From the NCBI RefSeq assembly GCF_014174305.1, contig NZ_JABEQH010000019.1, forward strand, positions 1 to 64,000: DNA of 64,000 nt, read 5' to 3'. The position numbers and the translations under genes are program-made. Shown here piece after piece: positions 1 to 9,098 of this stretch. Source of the DNA: Gluconacetobacter johannae. GTDB lineage: Bacteria; Pseudomonadota; Alphaproteobacteria; Acetobacterales; Acetobacteraceae. How positions within the stretch are numbered: the stretch's first letter is position 1; every line of letters starts with the position of its first letter. The notes under the pieces were generated by a model that did no database searches, had not been told where the DNA came from, and was given only the letters and a program-made list of their open reading frames with translations.

Positions 1-176
1 GCCCCCCACGCCTGCGCCCCGCCCCAGGCCAGAACCCCGATCAGCCCGCCCATCAGAACAAGGATCAGCCAGCCCGACAGACGCACCACGCCCGAAAACA
101 CCGCGTCGCCGGAACGTCCCGGCGCGCGGCGCGCGGCCAGCGGCGCGGCCGGGGCCGATGGTACTGAATTATTCAT
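1..176 (-). CDS. pstC: Phosphate ABC transporter permease PstC, N-terminal fragment (runs off the window)
   Basis: Only the first 58 codons are present; the gene continues beyond the left edge. The fragment has a Pro/Ala/Arg-rich cytoplasmic tail, then GDAVFSGVVRLSGW and a first membrane helix (LILVLMGGLIGVLAW), which matches the usual start of PstC, the inner-membrane permease of the high-affinity phosphate importer PstSCAB. The ATG at 176 is chosen because the PstC-like sequence follows directly. A GTG three codons upstream is in frame, and the GGAG at about 196-199 suits a different frame better, so the start is not certain. I see no recognisable Pho box in the bases upstream. The call rests on a short N-terminus. 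Confidence 0.6.
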   Translation of the reverse strand, partial: MNNSVPSAPAAPLAARRAPGRSGDAVFSGVVRLSGWLILVLMGGLIGVLAWGGAQAWG

Positions 177-341
177 GCGGGACACGATCCATGCGGGCTC
201 CGGCCAGATGTGGCGCTTCGTCAACCATGTCGGGTCGCGCCCGGCCTGTGCGGCCCGGGCGGCAGTCAGACCCGCGTCCGCAGTCTCCTACTGGACCGCC
301 CCGCCCCCCTGCAACCTTCGATCGCCACATGCCACTGCCGG
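177..341. other. Intergenic region between the nucleoside hydrolase gene and pstC
   Basis: This 165-base stretch separates two minus-strand genes and should hold the pstC leader and possibly its promoter. It is GC-rich like its surroundings. I see no clear promoter, Pho box, terminator hairpin with a T-run, or small gene in it. Confidence 0.4.
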
Positions 342-1289
342 TCACGCCGGGCAAAGGCGCGACAGCCGGTCGATCACCAGGTTGAAATAGCCCTCGGCAT
401 CCACCCTGTTCAACACCAATGCGTTGGGCTGGCGCTCGGTCACGCCCCACCAGTCGATGACCGTCATGCCCCGCGTCAGCGCCCCATGGCATTCAATCCC
501 GACATGGGCCAGCCGGCCGCTGAACAGATGGGGCTGCAGCAGGGCCGCGATCACGGTGGGGTCGTGCAGCGGGCCGCCATCAGTGCCCCACTGGCGTTCG
601 TTGAAGGTCTTGTTGAAGCGCAGCAGATGATAGAACGCCTCGGCGATCGGGGTGCCGATCGCGCGCAGGCGCGCCATGCGCGCCGCCGTCGTCAGCGCGC
701 GATGCGTGCAATCCAGCGGGATCATGGTGATGGGCACGCCCGAGGCGAACACGCGGGCCGCGGCTTCGGGGTCCACATGGATGTTGTATTCGGCGGCGGG
801 GGTGATGTTCCCGGCCTCGGACCGCGCGCCGCCCATCAGCACGATGCCGTGCAGATGTTCGGCCAGCCGGGGCTCGCGGATCATCGCCAGCGCGACGTTG
901 GTCAACGGCGCGAGACAGCAGAGCGTCACGCTGCCCGCCGGCCGGGCCATCACCAGTTCGACGATCCGGTCGGGGGCGAAGCCCTCGGCGGCGCGCAGGG
1001 CGGGTTCCGGCAGGTCGTAGCCGTCGAATCCGGTGGTGCCATGGACGTGTTCGGCCGTTCGCAACGCCCCCGCCAGCGGCCCGGCCGCCCCGGCATAGAC
1101 CGGCACGTCGCCCCGCCCCGCCAGTTCCAGCGCCATCAGCGCGTTGCGGGTCGTCAGGTGCAGGGGCACGTTCCCGCCGACGGTCGTCAGCGCCAGCACC
1201 TCCAGCTCGTCGGGCGACGCCAGGGCCATCAGGAACGCCACCGCGTCGTCCGGCGAAGGATCGGTATCTATGATGACGGGGCGGATCAT
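342..1289 (-). CDS. Inosine-uridine preferring nucleoside hydrolase family protein
   Basis: The protein (315 aa from this start) belongs to the nucleoside N-ribohydrolase family, which cleaves nucleosides to free base and ribose. The calcium-binding signature DTDPSPDD sits at residues 8-15, as expected for the family. Further family landmarks are APLTNVALA, the IVLMGG segment and EYNIHVDPEAA. The ATG at 1289 is preferred over an upstream in-frame start because GAGGAAGG lies 7 bases before it and the family's N-terminus begins there. It is the last gene of a minus-strand run and starts 55 bases after the ABC permease gene ends. That context suggests salvage of an imported nucleoside or pyrimidine-like compound. 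The substrate cannot be read from sequence. Confidence 0.88.
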   Translation of the reverse strand: MIRPVIIDTDPSPDDAVAFLMALASPDELEVLALTTVGGNVPLHLTTRNALMALELAGRGDVPVYAGAAGPLAGALRTAEHVHGTTGFDGYDLPEPALRAAEGFAPDRIVELVMARPAGSVTLCCLAPLTNVALAMIREPRLAEHLHGIVLMGGARSEAGNITPAAEYNIHVDPEAAARVFASGVPITMIPLDCTHRALTTAARMARLRAIGTPIAEAFYHLLRFNKTFNERQWGTDGGPLHDPTVIAALLQPHLFSGRLAHVGIECHGALTRGMTVIDWWGVTERQPNALVLNRVDAEGYFNLVIDRLSRLCPA

Positions 1290-1344
1290 GACGCGGCCTT
1301 CCTCGGTCGTTGCGGGCGGCCCTGTCGTCCCCCACCACATCTTC

Positions 1345-2115
1345 TCAGTCAACCACGCTGTCGGGCACCCAGTACAGCAGCCGCGCCAGCACCCGGTCCA
1401 CGCCCCACCACAGCAGCACCGTCATCGTCGCCAGCACCAGCAGGGCGGCGAACATCAGGTCGGTCTCGAATCGCGTGTTGGCCGTCTGCATCAAAAACCC
1501 CAGGCCCGACGAGGCGCCGACCCATTCCCCGACCACCGCCCCGATCGGCGCGATCGCCGTCGCCACCCGCAGGCCCGACCCGAAGGCCGGCAGGGCGGCC
1601 GGCAGGCGGACATGCACCAGCACCCGCCACGGCGCGGCCCCCATCGTGCGCGCCAGATCCAGCCACTCCGGCGGCGTCCGCCGCAGGCCGTCGAAGAACG
1701 ACGAGGTGATGGGGAAGAAGATCACCAGCACCGCCATCACCACCTTCGACGCGATTCCGAAGCCGAACCACAGCACCAGCAGCGGCGCCAGCGCGAAAAC
1801 CGGCACCGCCTGGCTGAGCAGCACCAGCGGCATCATCCAGCGCCGGACCACCCCCGATGCGGTCATCGCCAGCGCCAGCGCGGCCCCGCCCAGCATGCCC
1901 AGGCCCAGGCCCAGTACGGTCTCCAGCAGGGTCGTGCCCGCCGCATCCGCCAGCAGCCCCCGCTGCGCCCACAGGGTGCGCGCCACCGCGTCCGGCGCCG
2001 GCAGCAGGTAAGGCGGCACGCCGCCCAGGCGCGCGACACCCCACCACAGGGCCGCCAGCCCCGCCAGCGTGACCAGCGGACGCACCGTCCGCGCCGCGAT
2101 CCGCCGCGCGGTCAC
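1345..2115 (-). CDS. ABC transporter permease, SsuC/TauC/ThiX-like family
   Basis: This is a 256-residue inner-membrane permease with about six helices. It carries the family's cytoplasmic coupling segment near FFDGLRRTPPEWLDLARTMGA, followed by RLPAALPAFGSGLRVA, typical of permeases for sulfonates, taurine, nitrate or the thiamine precursor hydroxymethylpyrimidine. The start is a GTG at 2115 whose last bases overlap the TGA of the ATPase gene (GTGA), implying translational coupling. Together with the ATPase it forms an importer, but no periplasmic binding-protein gene is visible in the run. The nucleoside hydrolase downstream hints at a nucleoside or pyrimidine substrate; this is inference. 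A thiamine-precursor transporter (ThiX) is the main alternative reading. Confidence 0.85.
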   Translation of the reverse strand: MTARRIAARTVRPLVTLAGLAALWWGVARLGGVPPYLLPAPDAVARTLWAQRGLLADAAGTTLLETVLGLGLGMLGGAALALAMTASGVVRRWMMPLVLLSQAVPVFALAPLLVLWFGFGIASKVVMAVLVIFFPITSSFFDGLRRTPPEWLDLARTMGAAPWRVLVHVRLPAALPAFGSGLRVATAIAPIGAVVGEWVGASSGLGFLMQTANTRFETDLMFAALLVLATMTVLLWWGVDRVLARLLYWVPDSVVD

Positions 2116-2849
2116 GCCGCGACCCCGTCCAGCAGCCGCCGCATCAGATGCCCCTGCCCGCGCAATACGCCGGGATCGTCCGCCGGGCGCGGCGTGGCGC
2201 CATCGGGCGCCGGGACCGACGACAGGCGCGCCGGCGACCCCGCCAGCAGCAGGATCACCTGCCCCAGCCGGCAGGCCTCCAACGGATCATGGGTAATCAG
2301 CACCACGGTCCGGCCCCGCAGCATGTCGGCGGCCAGGTCCTGCATGCGCGCCCGCGTCACGCTGTCCAGCGCGGAAAAGGGTTCGTCCATCAGCACGACG
2401 GGACGATCCTCGTACAACGTGCGGGCCAGGGCTACCCGCTGGCGCATGCCGCCCGACAGTTCCGACGGCAGGGCGGCGAGGCGGTCGCCCAGCCCCATCC
2501 GGCGCAGCAGGGCCTCGGCCCGGTCGCGCTCGACGGGCGCGCCGCGCAGGCGCGCGCCCATCGTCACATTGTCGATGACCCGCGCCCACGGCAGCAGCAG
2601 ATCCTGCTGCCCCATCCAGGCGACGCGCCCGGCCAGCGACACCCCGTCGTCCGCCGCCACATGCCCCGCCGTCGGCCGGTCCAGCAGCGCGACAGAGCGC
2701 AGCAGGCTGGTCTTGCCCACGCCGCTGGGGCCGAGCAGGACGCTGAACGTCCCGGCGGGAAAGGTGAAATCCAGCCCCTCGAACACCGGGCTTCCCGCAT
2801 GGGACAGGCCCAGCCCCTCCAGCCGGATCGCCGGGGGGGCCTGCGTCAC
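2112..2849 (-). CDS. ABC transporter ATP-binding protein, SsuB/TauB/ThiZ-like
   Basis: The 245-residue protein is the nucleotide-binding subunit for the permease encoded next. Walker A is GPSGVGKTS (residues 40-48), the Q-loop is QQDLLLPW (81-88), the signature is LSGGMRQR (131-138), Walker B is VVLMDEP (151-157) and the switch histidine is in ITHD (His187). The frame stays open far upstream inside rnhA, but the GTG at 2849 fits best: it overlaps the rnhA stop as GTGA and starts where the ABC domain begins. I see no strong Shine-Dalgarno sequence, consistent with coupled translation. The text [17 protein letters not shown] recalls ThiZ-type ATPases, but substrate assignment needs the missing binding protein. 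Confidence 0.85.
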   Translation of the reverse strand: MTQAPPAIRLEGLGLSHAGSPVFEGLDFTFPAGTFSVLLGPSGVGKTSLLRSVALLDRPTAGHVAADDGVSLAGRVAWMGQQDLLLPWARVIDNVTMGARLRGAPVERDRAEALLRRMGLGDRLAALPSELSGGMRQRVALARTLYEDRPVVLMDEPFSALDSVTRARMQDLAADMLRGRTVVLITHDPLEACRLGQVILLLAGSPARLSSVPAPDGATPRPADDPGVLRGQGHLMRRLLDGVAA

Positions 2850-3352
2850 CGGCTGCGAACGGGGTAGGCGATCCCCAGCGCATCGCGCGCCGCCGTGGCC
2901 AGCCGATCGACACGCTCGTTGTTTTCGTCGCCCGAATGGCCGCGCACCCACCGCCAGCTCACCTCGTGCCGGGCGCTGACATCCAGCAGGCGCCGCCACA
3001 GATCCATGTTGGCGACCGGGTCGCCCGAGGCATTGCGCCAGTTGCGACGCACCCAGCCGGTATGCCAGCGCGTGATGCCGTTGCGGACATATTCGCTGTC
3101 GGTATGCAGCACCACGCGGCACGGGCGCTTCAGGGCTTCCAGCGCCTCGGCCGCCGCCGTCAGTTCCATGCGGTTGTTGGTCGTCTCGGCCGCCCCGCCC
3201 GAGATCTCGCGTTCCTGCCCGCGAAAGACCAGCAGCGCCGCCCAGCCCCCCGGCCCCGGGTTGGGCTTGCAGCCCCCGTCGGTCCAGATTTCGACAAGCC
3301 CGAGATCCGTTTCGGCATCGGCCTCGATCGGCCGTTCAGGGTCAGAGGCCAT
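2846..3352 (-). CDS. rnhA: Ribonuclease HI
   Basis: RNase HI cleaves the RNA strand of RNA-DNA hybrids in the cytoplasm, removing primers and R-loops. The four catalytic acidic residues are all visible: Asp25 in [11 protein letters not shown], Glu63 in NNRMELTA, Asp85 in LHTDSEYV and Asp149 in NERVDRLA. The assisting His139 lies in VRGHSGDEN. At 168 residues it is slightly longer than the E. coli enzyme because of an N-terminal extension of about 15 residues. Its start overlaps the thrB stop by 11 bases and its stop overlaps the ABC ATPase start, so it sits in the middle of a tight transcription unit. The ispH-thrB-rnhA order is common in Alphaproteobacteria. Confidence 0.96.
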   Translation of the reverse strand: MASDPERPIEADAETDLGLVEIWTDGGCKPNPGPGGWAALLVFRGQEREISGGAAETTNNRMELTAAAEALEALKRPCRVVLHTDSEYVRNGITRWHTGWVRRNWRNASGDPVANMDLWRRLLDVSARHEVSWRWVRGHSGDENNERVDRLATAARDALGIAYPVRSR

Positions 3353-4316
3353 AAGCCCCCCCGTCCCGCACCGCGCGGTGGAACCGCAGGCGGCGCAGAT
3401 AATCCAGCGGATCCTTGCGGGTGACCATCGCCCCCGGCGGAGTATTCACCCAGTCGTACAGCCGGGTCAGCAGGAAACGCAGCGCCCCCCCCGACGCCAG
3501 CACCGGCAGCGCCCGGCGCTCGGCCTCGGACAGGGGACGAACGCTTTCGTATCCGGCGATCAGCGCACGCGATTTCGCGACGTCGAACGACCCGTCGGCA
3601 TCGAAGCACCAGGCATTCAGGCAGATCGCGATGTCGTAGGCCAGGATATCGGTGCAGGCGAAATAGAAATCTATGATCCCCGAGACCGCGCCATCGAGGA
3701 AGAAGACATTGTCCGGAAACAGATCGGCATGGATCTGCCCGCGCGGCAGGTCGGCATGCCCGCCCTGCCCCGGCCATGCCGGCAGGATTTCGGCCAGCGC
3801 CGCATCCAGTTCCGCCATCAGTCCGGGCTGGACCGAATCCCCGTCGGCCCGGCAGGCCGCCACCAGCGCGGGCCACGCGGCGGGCCCCAGCGCGTTCGGG
3901 CGCACCGCGTCATAGCCCTGCCCTGCCGCGTGCAGCGTCGCCAGCGCCGCCCCCACGGGCGCGCAATGCGCGGGCAGGACCTGCCGGGGCCAGACGCCGG
4001 ACAGGAAGGTCGTCACCGCCGCCGGGCGGCCGGCCAGGGTACGCAGCGCCGCCCCGTCGCGCGCCGGCACCGGGCGCGGGCAGGACAGGCCATGGTCCGA
4101 CAGGTAGCCCATCAGGCCCAGGAACCACGGCAGGTCGTCGGGATCGACCCGCCGCTCGTACAGCGTCAGGATAAAATCCCCGCCTGTCGTACGCAGGACG
4201 AAATTGCTGTTTTCCACCCCTTCGGCGATCCCCCGGAACGCCGTGAGGTCACCGATCTGGTACTCGGACAGGAACGCGCGCAGCGCCCCGTCCGAAACAT
4301 CCGTGTAGACGGCCAT
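3342..4316 (-). CDS. thrB: Homoserine kinase (ThrB, aminoglycoside-phosphotransferase-like type)
   Basis: This 324-residue kinase phosphorylates homoserine in threonine synthesis. It belongs to the APH-fold type found in Alphaproteobacteria, not the GHMP type of E. coli. The catalytic loop [13 protein letters not shown] has His196, Asp198 and Asn203, and the metal-binding aspartate is Asp216 in [11 protein letters not shown]. The N-terminal segment [15 protein letters not shown] is characteristic of this ThrB. It starts at an ATG 15 bases after the ispH stop and its end overlaps rnhA, so the three genes are probably co-transcribed. No clear ribosome binding site is visible. Confidence 0.94.
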   Translation of the reverse strand: MAVYTDVSDGALRAFLSEYQIGDLTAFRGIAEGVENSNFVLRTTGGDFILTLYERRVDPDDLPWFLGLMGYLSDHGLSCPRPVPARDGAALRTLAGRPAAVTTFLSGVWPRQVLPAHCAPVGAALATLHAAGQGYDAVRPNALGPAAWPALVAACRADGDSVQPGLMAELDAALAEILPAWPGQGGHADLPRGQIHADLFPDNVFFLDGAVSGIIDFYFACTDILAYDIAICLNAWCFDADGSFDVAKSRALIAGYESVRPLSEAERRALPVLASGGALRFLLTRLYDWVNTPPGAMVTRKDPLDYLRRLRFHRAVRDGGAYGL

Positions 4317-4331
4317 GGATAAGGGGGCGGC

Positions 4332-5330
4332 TCAGCCCAGAGGGGCCGGCAGGCGGAACGTCACGTTTTCTTCCTTGACGGTCCGTTCCTCGATTTCCAG
4401 CGTGTAGCGCTTGGCCAGGGCCGCCACCATTTCCTGCACCAGCGCCTCGGGCGCCGAGGCGCCGGCGGTGATGCCCAGCGTGTTCACGCCGTCCAGCACG
4501 GACCAGTCCAGGTCGCTCAGGCGCGGCACCAGCAGGGCGCGCGGCGCGCCGGAACGTTCCGCCACCTCGCGCAGCCGCTGCGAGTTCGAGGAATTCGGCG
4601 AACCGATCACGATCACCAGGTCGCATCCAGGGGCGATGGCCTTCACCGCTTCCTGCCGGTTGGTGGTGGCGTAGCAGATGTCCTCGCGCTTCGGCCCCTC
4701 GATCAGGGGGAAACGGCGGCGCAAAATGTCCACGATCTCGGCCGTGTCATCGACCGACAGCGTGGTCTGGGTGATGAAGGCCAGTTGCGACGGGTCCGCC
4801 GGCTGGACGGTGCGGGCCTCCTCGGCGTCGTTTATCAGGGTGACCGCGCCGGGCGGAAGCTGGCCCATCGTGCCCACGACCTCGGGGTGGCCGGCATGGC
4901 CGATCATCAGGATGTGGCGGCTGTCGGGCCCGCCGTCGGCGAAATGACGCTCGGCCTCGCGATGGACCTTGGACACCAGCGGGCAGGTCGCATCCAGATA
5001 CAGCAGGTTGCGGCGCTCGGCCTCGGCGGGGACGGTCTTGGGCACGCCATGCGCGGAAAAGACCACATGGCCATCGGCGGGAACCTCGTCCAGCTCCTCG
5101 ACGAAGATGGCGCCCTGGGCTTCCAGTTCCTCGACGACGGTGCGGTTATGCACGATCTCGTGCCGGACATAGACCGGCGCGCCATAGCGGCGGATGGCTT
5201 CCTCGACCACCCGGATGGCGCGGTCGACACCGGCGCAGAACCCGCGCGGGCCGGCCAGAAGGACCTTCAGCGAGCGGATCGACGCATCGACGGGGACGGA
5301 ATCGGGTGTCTGAATCATCTGGTCGGGCAT
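4332..5330 (-). CDS. ispH: 4-hydroxy-3-methylbut-2-enyl diphosphate reductase
   Basis: IspH carries out the last step of the MEP pathway, reducing HMBPP to IPP and DMAPP with a [4Fe-4S] cluster. The three cluster cysteines are visible: Cys32 in GFCAGV, Cys116 in DATCPLV and Cys219 in [10 protein letters not shown]. Conserved histidines occur in HEIVHN, SAHGVP and GHAGHPE, and the substrate-binding SPNSSNS motif is present. The frame also contains an upstream TTG at 5342, but the ATG at 5330 is better because GGGGA lies just before it. The product is 332 residues. It heads the ispH-thrB-rnhA run. Isoprenoid precursors made here feed the hopanoids implied by the hpnR gene near 62.5 kb. Confidence 0.97.
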   Translation of the reverse strand: MPDQMIQTPDSVPVDASIRSLKVLLAGPRGFCAGVDRAIRVVEEAIRRYGAPVYVRHEIVHNRTVVEELEAQGAIFVEELDEVPADGHVVFSAHGVPKTVPAEAERRNLLYLDATCPLVSKVHREAERHFADGGPDSRHILMIGHAGHPEVVGTMGQLPPGAVTLINDAEEARTVQPADPSQLAFITQTTLSVDDTAEIVDILRRRFPLIEGPKREDICYATTNRQEAVKAIAPGCDLVIVIGSPNSSNSQRLREVAERSGAPRALLVPRLSDLDWSVLDGVNTLGITAGASAPEALVQEMVAALAKRYTLEIEERTVKEENVTFRLPAPLG

Positions 5331-5531
5331 GGTGTTCCCCAAACGTCCGGCGGGCGGTATAGGATACGGGCCGGGGGCAGCTTACCGGCCGGCCGCACCC
5401 CGGTGCTGGTCCGGCCCTACGCAAACCGGGACCGTGGCGCAAGCCATTTTCCTGCGACCCCGGTGCATTTGGACTTACCCGTCCGGCCGGAGCCACACAA
5501 GAAACCCGTCCGCCGGCGGAGCCGCGCCACC

Positions 5532-6167
5532 ATGACCGAGAACGAGACCCCGGAACCCAGCATGACCATCGCCATCCCGCACGGCCTGCACCGCCTCCGC
5601 CGCCCCGTCGCCTTTCGTGGACTGGCGCTTCTGTCGCTCGCCCTCCTGCCCGCGGCCTGCAGCCTGGACGACCCGAACGCCTTCGCCCCGGCCTGCCCGG
5701 TCGTCGAGGTCCCCGGCGAGGCCGCGGACCTGGTGGCCTACGCCGGGGACGCGCACGACATCGCCCACATGACGACGCGCGCCAGCCTGACCCGCGTCAC
5801 CGGCAACTGCCAGCAGGGCAGCAGCGGCGGCCACGGCCGGGCGCGGTCGATCACCACCAATATCAGCGTGGGCATGGACCTCACGCGCGGCCCCGCAACG
5901 AAGGGCCGGACCGTCGACGTTCCGTATTTCGTCGCCGTCGTCTATGACGGCGAGATCAAGAGCAAGAAGCAGTTCGTGGAAACCATCGAATTTCCACCGA
6001 ACGTGACGCACATGCTGACGCACACGCGCATCGTCCCCATCGACCTGCCGGTGTCCCACCGCGTCACGATCGACGGCTATCATATCGAGGTCGGGTTCCA
6101 GTTGACGCCGGACCAACTGGCCTACAATCGCAGCCACCTGATTACGCCGTCGTTCCACCCGCTCTGA
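5532..6167 (+). CDS. Predicted lipoprotein of unknown function
   Basis: I do not recognise this protein by family. From the ATG at 5532 it is 211 residues; an ATG at 5562 is also in frame and gives a more typical signal peptide start. An Arg-rich n-region (GLHRLRRPVAF) is followed by a hydrophobic stretch and the lipobox LPAAC, so it is probably acylated and exported. The mature part includes VPGEAADLVAYAGDAHDIAHM and a beta-rich C-terminal half (VDVPYFVAVVYDGEI, VSHRVTIDGYHIEVGFQL). It is transcribed away from ispH and ends 72 bases before the convergent sulfate-binding protein gene. The codon use is like that of neighbouring genes. Confidence 0.8.
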   Translation: MTENETPEPSMTIAIPHGLHRLRRPVAFRGLALLSLALLPAACSLDDPNAFAPACPVVEVPGEAADLVAYAGDAHDIAHMTTRASLTRVTGNCQQGSSGGHGRARSITTNISVGMDLTRGPATKGRTVDVPYFVAVVYDGEIKSKKQFVETIEFPPNVTHMLTHTRIVPIDLPVSHRVTIDGYHIEVGFQLTPDQLAYNRSHLITPSFHPL

Positions 6168-6201
6168 CGGGTTCGCGCGGCCCCATCCGGGGCCACGCGC
6201 A

Positions 6202-6225
6202 GGGGCCGGCCTTTTATCCGGCCCC
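6202..6225. terminator. Bidirectional hairpin between convergent genes
   Basis: An 8-bp perfect inverted repeat (GGGGCCGG at 6202-6209 and CCGGCCCC at 6218-6225) with an 8-base loop lies between the lipoprotein gene and the convergent sulfate-binding protein gene. The loop contains TTTT but no T-run follows on either side. It probably ends both transcripts. Confidence 0.55.
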
Positions 6226-6239
6226 GCTCTCCGACCCTG

Positions 6240-7274
6240 TTATTTGACGTAAATGCTGTCGAATACCCCGCCATCGGCGAAATGGGTCTTCTGCACGACC
6301 GTCCATCCCCCCAGGCTGGCGATGTCGAACGTCCTGACCTTCGGGAACAGGTCGCCGGTCCCGGCCAGGATCGCCGGGTCCACGGGCCGGAAATAATGCT
6401 TCGCCCCGATCCGCTGGCCTTCGGGGCTAAACAGGAATTCCAGGTAGGCGCGCGCCACCTCGGTGGTGCCGTGGGCGGTGGCGTTGCGATCCACCACCGC
6501 CACCGGCGGTTCGGCCAGGATGGTCTGCGGCGGCACGACGAGATCGAACGAATCCGGCCCGATATCCCGCGCCGCCAGCAGGGCCTCGTCCTCCCACGCC
6601 AGCAGCACGTCGCCCAGCCCGCGCTGCACGAAGCTGTTGGTCGCGCCGCGCGCGCCGGTGTCCAGCACCGGCACATGGGCGAACAGCGATTTCAGATAGG
6701 CGCGGGCCGAGGCCTCGGACCCGCCCGGCTGGTTCACCGCCCAGCCCCACGCCGCCAGGTAGTTCCAGCGCGCCCCGCCCGACGTCTTGGGGTTGGGGGT
6801 GATGACCTGCACCCCGTCGCGGATCAGGTCGGGCCAGTCGTGAATCCCCTTGGGGTTACCCTTGCGGACCAGGAAGACGATGGTGCTGGTATAGGGCGTG
6901 GAATTATGCGGCAGGCGCTTCTGCCAGTCGGCGGCCAGCAGCCCGTGCGTGGCCAGGACGTCGATGTCATAGGCCAGCCCCAGCGTGACCACATCCGCCG
7001 GCGCCCCCTCCAGCACCGCGCGCGACTGCGCGCCGGACCCGCCGTTGGAAGTCCGGACCGCAACCGCCGCGCCATTGTGGCCCTTCGCCCATGACGCGGC
7101 GAAGGCGCGGTTGATGTCGGCGTAAAGCTCGCGCGTCGGATCGTACGACACGTTCAGCAGCGTGGTGGCCGCCTGGGCCGCCCGAGGCCGCAGCCCCACG
7201 ATGGACGCCGCGCCGGCAACCGCGGCGCCGGCCAGAAACGTCCGGCGCGAGGAGGAGAAAGGCGTGTTGGTCAT
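6240..7274 (-). CDS. Sulfate/thiosulfate ABC transporter substrate-binding protein
   Basis: The 344-residue protein is a periplasmic sulfate-binding protein of the Sbp/CysP type. It has a twin-arginine leader (SSRRTFLAG, followed by a hydrophobic stretch to AAQA). Family landmarks include LLNVSYDPTRELY, SNGGSGAQSRAV, DVVTLGLAYDIDVL, VFLVRKGNPKGI, VITPNPKTSGGARWNYLAAWG and DVLLAWEDEA. The ATG at 7274 is preferred over an upstream in-frame start because CAGGGTGG precedes it and the twin-arginine leader begins there. No cysTWA transporter genes are nearby, so it must work with components encoded elsewhere. It lies 141 bases downstream of the porin gene on the same strand, suggesting joint outer-membrane and periplasmic capture of an oxyanion. 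Confidence 0.9.
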   Translation of the reverse strand: MTNTPFSSSRRTFLAGAAVAGAASIVGLRPRAAQAATTLLNVSYDPTRELYADINRAFAASWAKGHNGAAVAVRTSNGGSGAQSRAVLEGAPADVVTLGLAYDIDVLATHGLLAADWQKRLPHNSTPYTSTIVFLVRKGNPKGIHDWPDLIRDGVQVITPNPKTSGGARWNYLAAWGWAVNQPGGSEASARAYLKSLFAHVPVLDTGARGATNSFVQRGLGDVLLAWEDEALLAARDIGPDSFDLVVPPQTILAEPPVAVVDRNATAHGTTEVARAYLEFLFSPEGQRIGAKHYFRPVDPAILAGTGDLFPKVRTFDIASLGGWTVVQKTHFADGGVFDSIYVK

Positions 7275-7415
7275 GATACCACCCTGTTGCAAGCCGATCG
7301 CGACGCGGCTGGAAGCCCGATCGCGAAACGATACGCGTTGAGACAAAGGGCCGGCACGGGTGACACCGTTTTGGTCACACCGCGCCCAAGGCCCCGGTTG
7401 AAGGCATCGGAAAGA

Positions 7416-9098
7416 TCAGAAGGCGGCCTGGATCCGTCCCGCGACGGCATTGCCGTTGCGCCCCAGGACATTGACGCCGCCCGAGACGCCTTTCGAACGA
7501 CTGACGATGAAATGGTCGTAGTCCAGCATGAACTTCACATGCGGGTTCGGGTACCAGTTCAGCCCGCCCTGCCAGACCGTCTGCTGGTTGCCGTTGATCC
7601 CCGCACCACCCTGGCCCGCGACGTCGTTCAGGTCCGTCACGCTCCAGCGGCCATTGAGTTCCAGCGCGCCCCAATGATCGTGCAGCGGATCGAAATCGTA
7701 CTCGACGCCGGGCGTCGTGAAGGCGGCGATCTTGGAGTTATAGGCGCGCGGCTTGCCGAACAGGGTGTAGTTGGCCGCGACGTACCAGCCATCGAAACCC
7801 AGCGACGGCAGCGGGGACGCACCGGCCTCATGACTGCGCTCCACGCCGATATGGTAATATTCGCCCTTCAGCAGGAAGCGCCGCCACCGGAAGCCCAGTT
7901 GCGGACCGGCGGCCCAGATCTGCGAGACGTTGGTCAGGGCGCCCGATGTCAGCAGCGACGTCTCGCCCAGCGGGATTTCGACGTTGTCGCTGAACGTGTA
8001 GGTGCGCCCCTTCGAATTCTGGTTGACCTTGAAGGCGCTCGTCGCGCCCGCGCCGACATGGACGTCGATGTCCTTGCTGACATAGGGGCGCCCGGCGACA
8101 CGCACCACCCCGCCGGTCTGGCTGTCGGTGATCGTCGTGTCCTTCGACCGGTCGCCGAACTTCTGCCCGGTGAAATAGGCCGCCGCGAGCCAGCGCTTTT
8201 CGTAATGCTCGCCCCCGATGCTGAAGCGCGCGACGCCGCCGGCGAGATTGCGTACCAGATCGACGATCGTCGGACGTTCGAGGAATTCGAACGCCCCGGA
8301 GCGTTCGGCGCTTTCCTCTTCCATGCGCGGCTGGAAATAGCCGGCGGTCAGCGTCGTGTTGCGAAGCCCGGTATAGTTCAGGTTGGCCTCGAACAATCCC
8401 ACCGACCCGTCGACCGAACTGGAGCCGAAATCGGGGGTGACGTTGGCCACCCAGTCCTTGTACCGCCAGGTGAAATACAGACGCAGCCGGCGCGCATTCT
8501 GGGTGAAATTGTTGAAATTGCCCCTGGCCTCTCCGGCTTTCGGACCGGCGTCGAAAAAGCCGCCGATATCCTCCTGCGCCAGCAGGCCGACCGAGAAGCT
8601 GTAGGCGCCGTCATCCGACGAGATGGTGGGGCGGCCGGACGGGAAACCGATGCGGATGCCGCCGATATGGACGCTTTCATCCTTTTTGGTCGCGGCCTTG
8701 AATTCCTCCCACGAGGCGATCGAGCCTTCCAGCGCGGCCAGGCGGGAGTCGGCGTCGGATCGCGGACGATGCGGGCCGGCGCCCTGGGGCTCGCCGATCG
8801 TGGGCAGCGGGCCGGTCCAGGGTTGCGGCTGGGGCTGGGGCTGGGCCTGGGCGTGGCGCACCTCCTGCGGGGCCGGCGTGCGCGCGTGCGCGGTGCGGAC
8901 GGCGCCTTCGGCGCGGGCCACGCGCGCGCGCAACTGCCCGATCTCGCCCAGCATGTCGTGCCGCATCTGCGCCATTTCGCGGCGCAGCTCGCGGATTTCG
9001 TCGTCCTGCGGCGACGCCATGGCCACTTCCGGCGCGGCAACACCCGTCATAATGGTTGTCAGAAGCATGGCTTCCCGCCACCGCGAACGAAAACGCAT
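7416..9098 (-). CDS. OprO/OprP-family (phosphate-selective type) outer-membrane porin
   Basis: This 560-residue protein looks like a trimeric beta-barrel porin of the Porin_O_P family. After a signal peptide ending near VAMA there is a coiled-coil segment (DDEIRELRREMAQMRHDM), a Pro/Gln linker with alternating QP and then the barrel, with typical segments such as RRLRLYFTWRYKDWVANV and TLTAGYFQPRMEEES. It ends in the C-terminal phenylalanine expected of outer-membrane proteins. The ATG at 9098 is chosen over a TTG two codons upstream because a purine-rich AAGGGGGGAG lies just before it. The sulfate-binding protein gene downstream suggests that the anion handled could be sulfate rather than phosphate; that is inference. 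Confidence 0.88.
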   Translation of the reverse strand: MRFRSRWREAMLLTTIMTGVAAPEVAMASPQDDEIRELRREMAQMRHDMLGEIGQLRARVARAEGAVRTAHARTPAPQEVRHAQAQPQPQPQPWTGPLPTIGEPQGAGPHRPRSDADSRLAALEGSIASWEEFKAATKKDESVHIGGIRIGFPSGRPTISSDDGAYSFSVGLLAQEDIGGFFDAGPKAGEARGNFNNFTQNARRLRLYFTWRYKDWVANVTPDFGSSSVDGSVGLFEANLNYTGLRNTTLTAGYFQPRMEEESAERSGAFEFLERPTIVDLVRNLAGGVARFSIGGEHYEKRWLAAAYFTGQKFGDRSKDTTITDSQTGGVVRVAGRPYVSKDIDVHVGAGATSAFKVNQNSKGRTYTFSDNVEIPLGETSLLTSGALTNVSQIWAAGPQLGFRWRRFLLKGEYYHIGVERSHEAGASPLPSLGFDGWYVAANYTLFGKPRAYNSKIAAFTTPGVEYDFDPLHDHWGALELNGRWSVTDLNDVAGQGGAGINGNQQTVWQGGLNWYPNPHVKFMLDYDHFIVSRSKGVSGGVNVLGRNGNAVAGRIQAAF

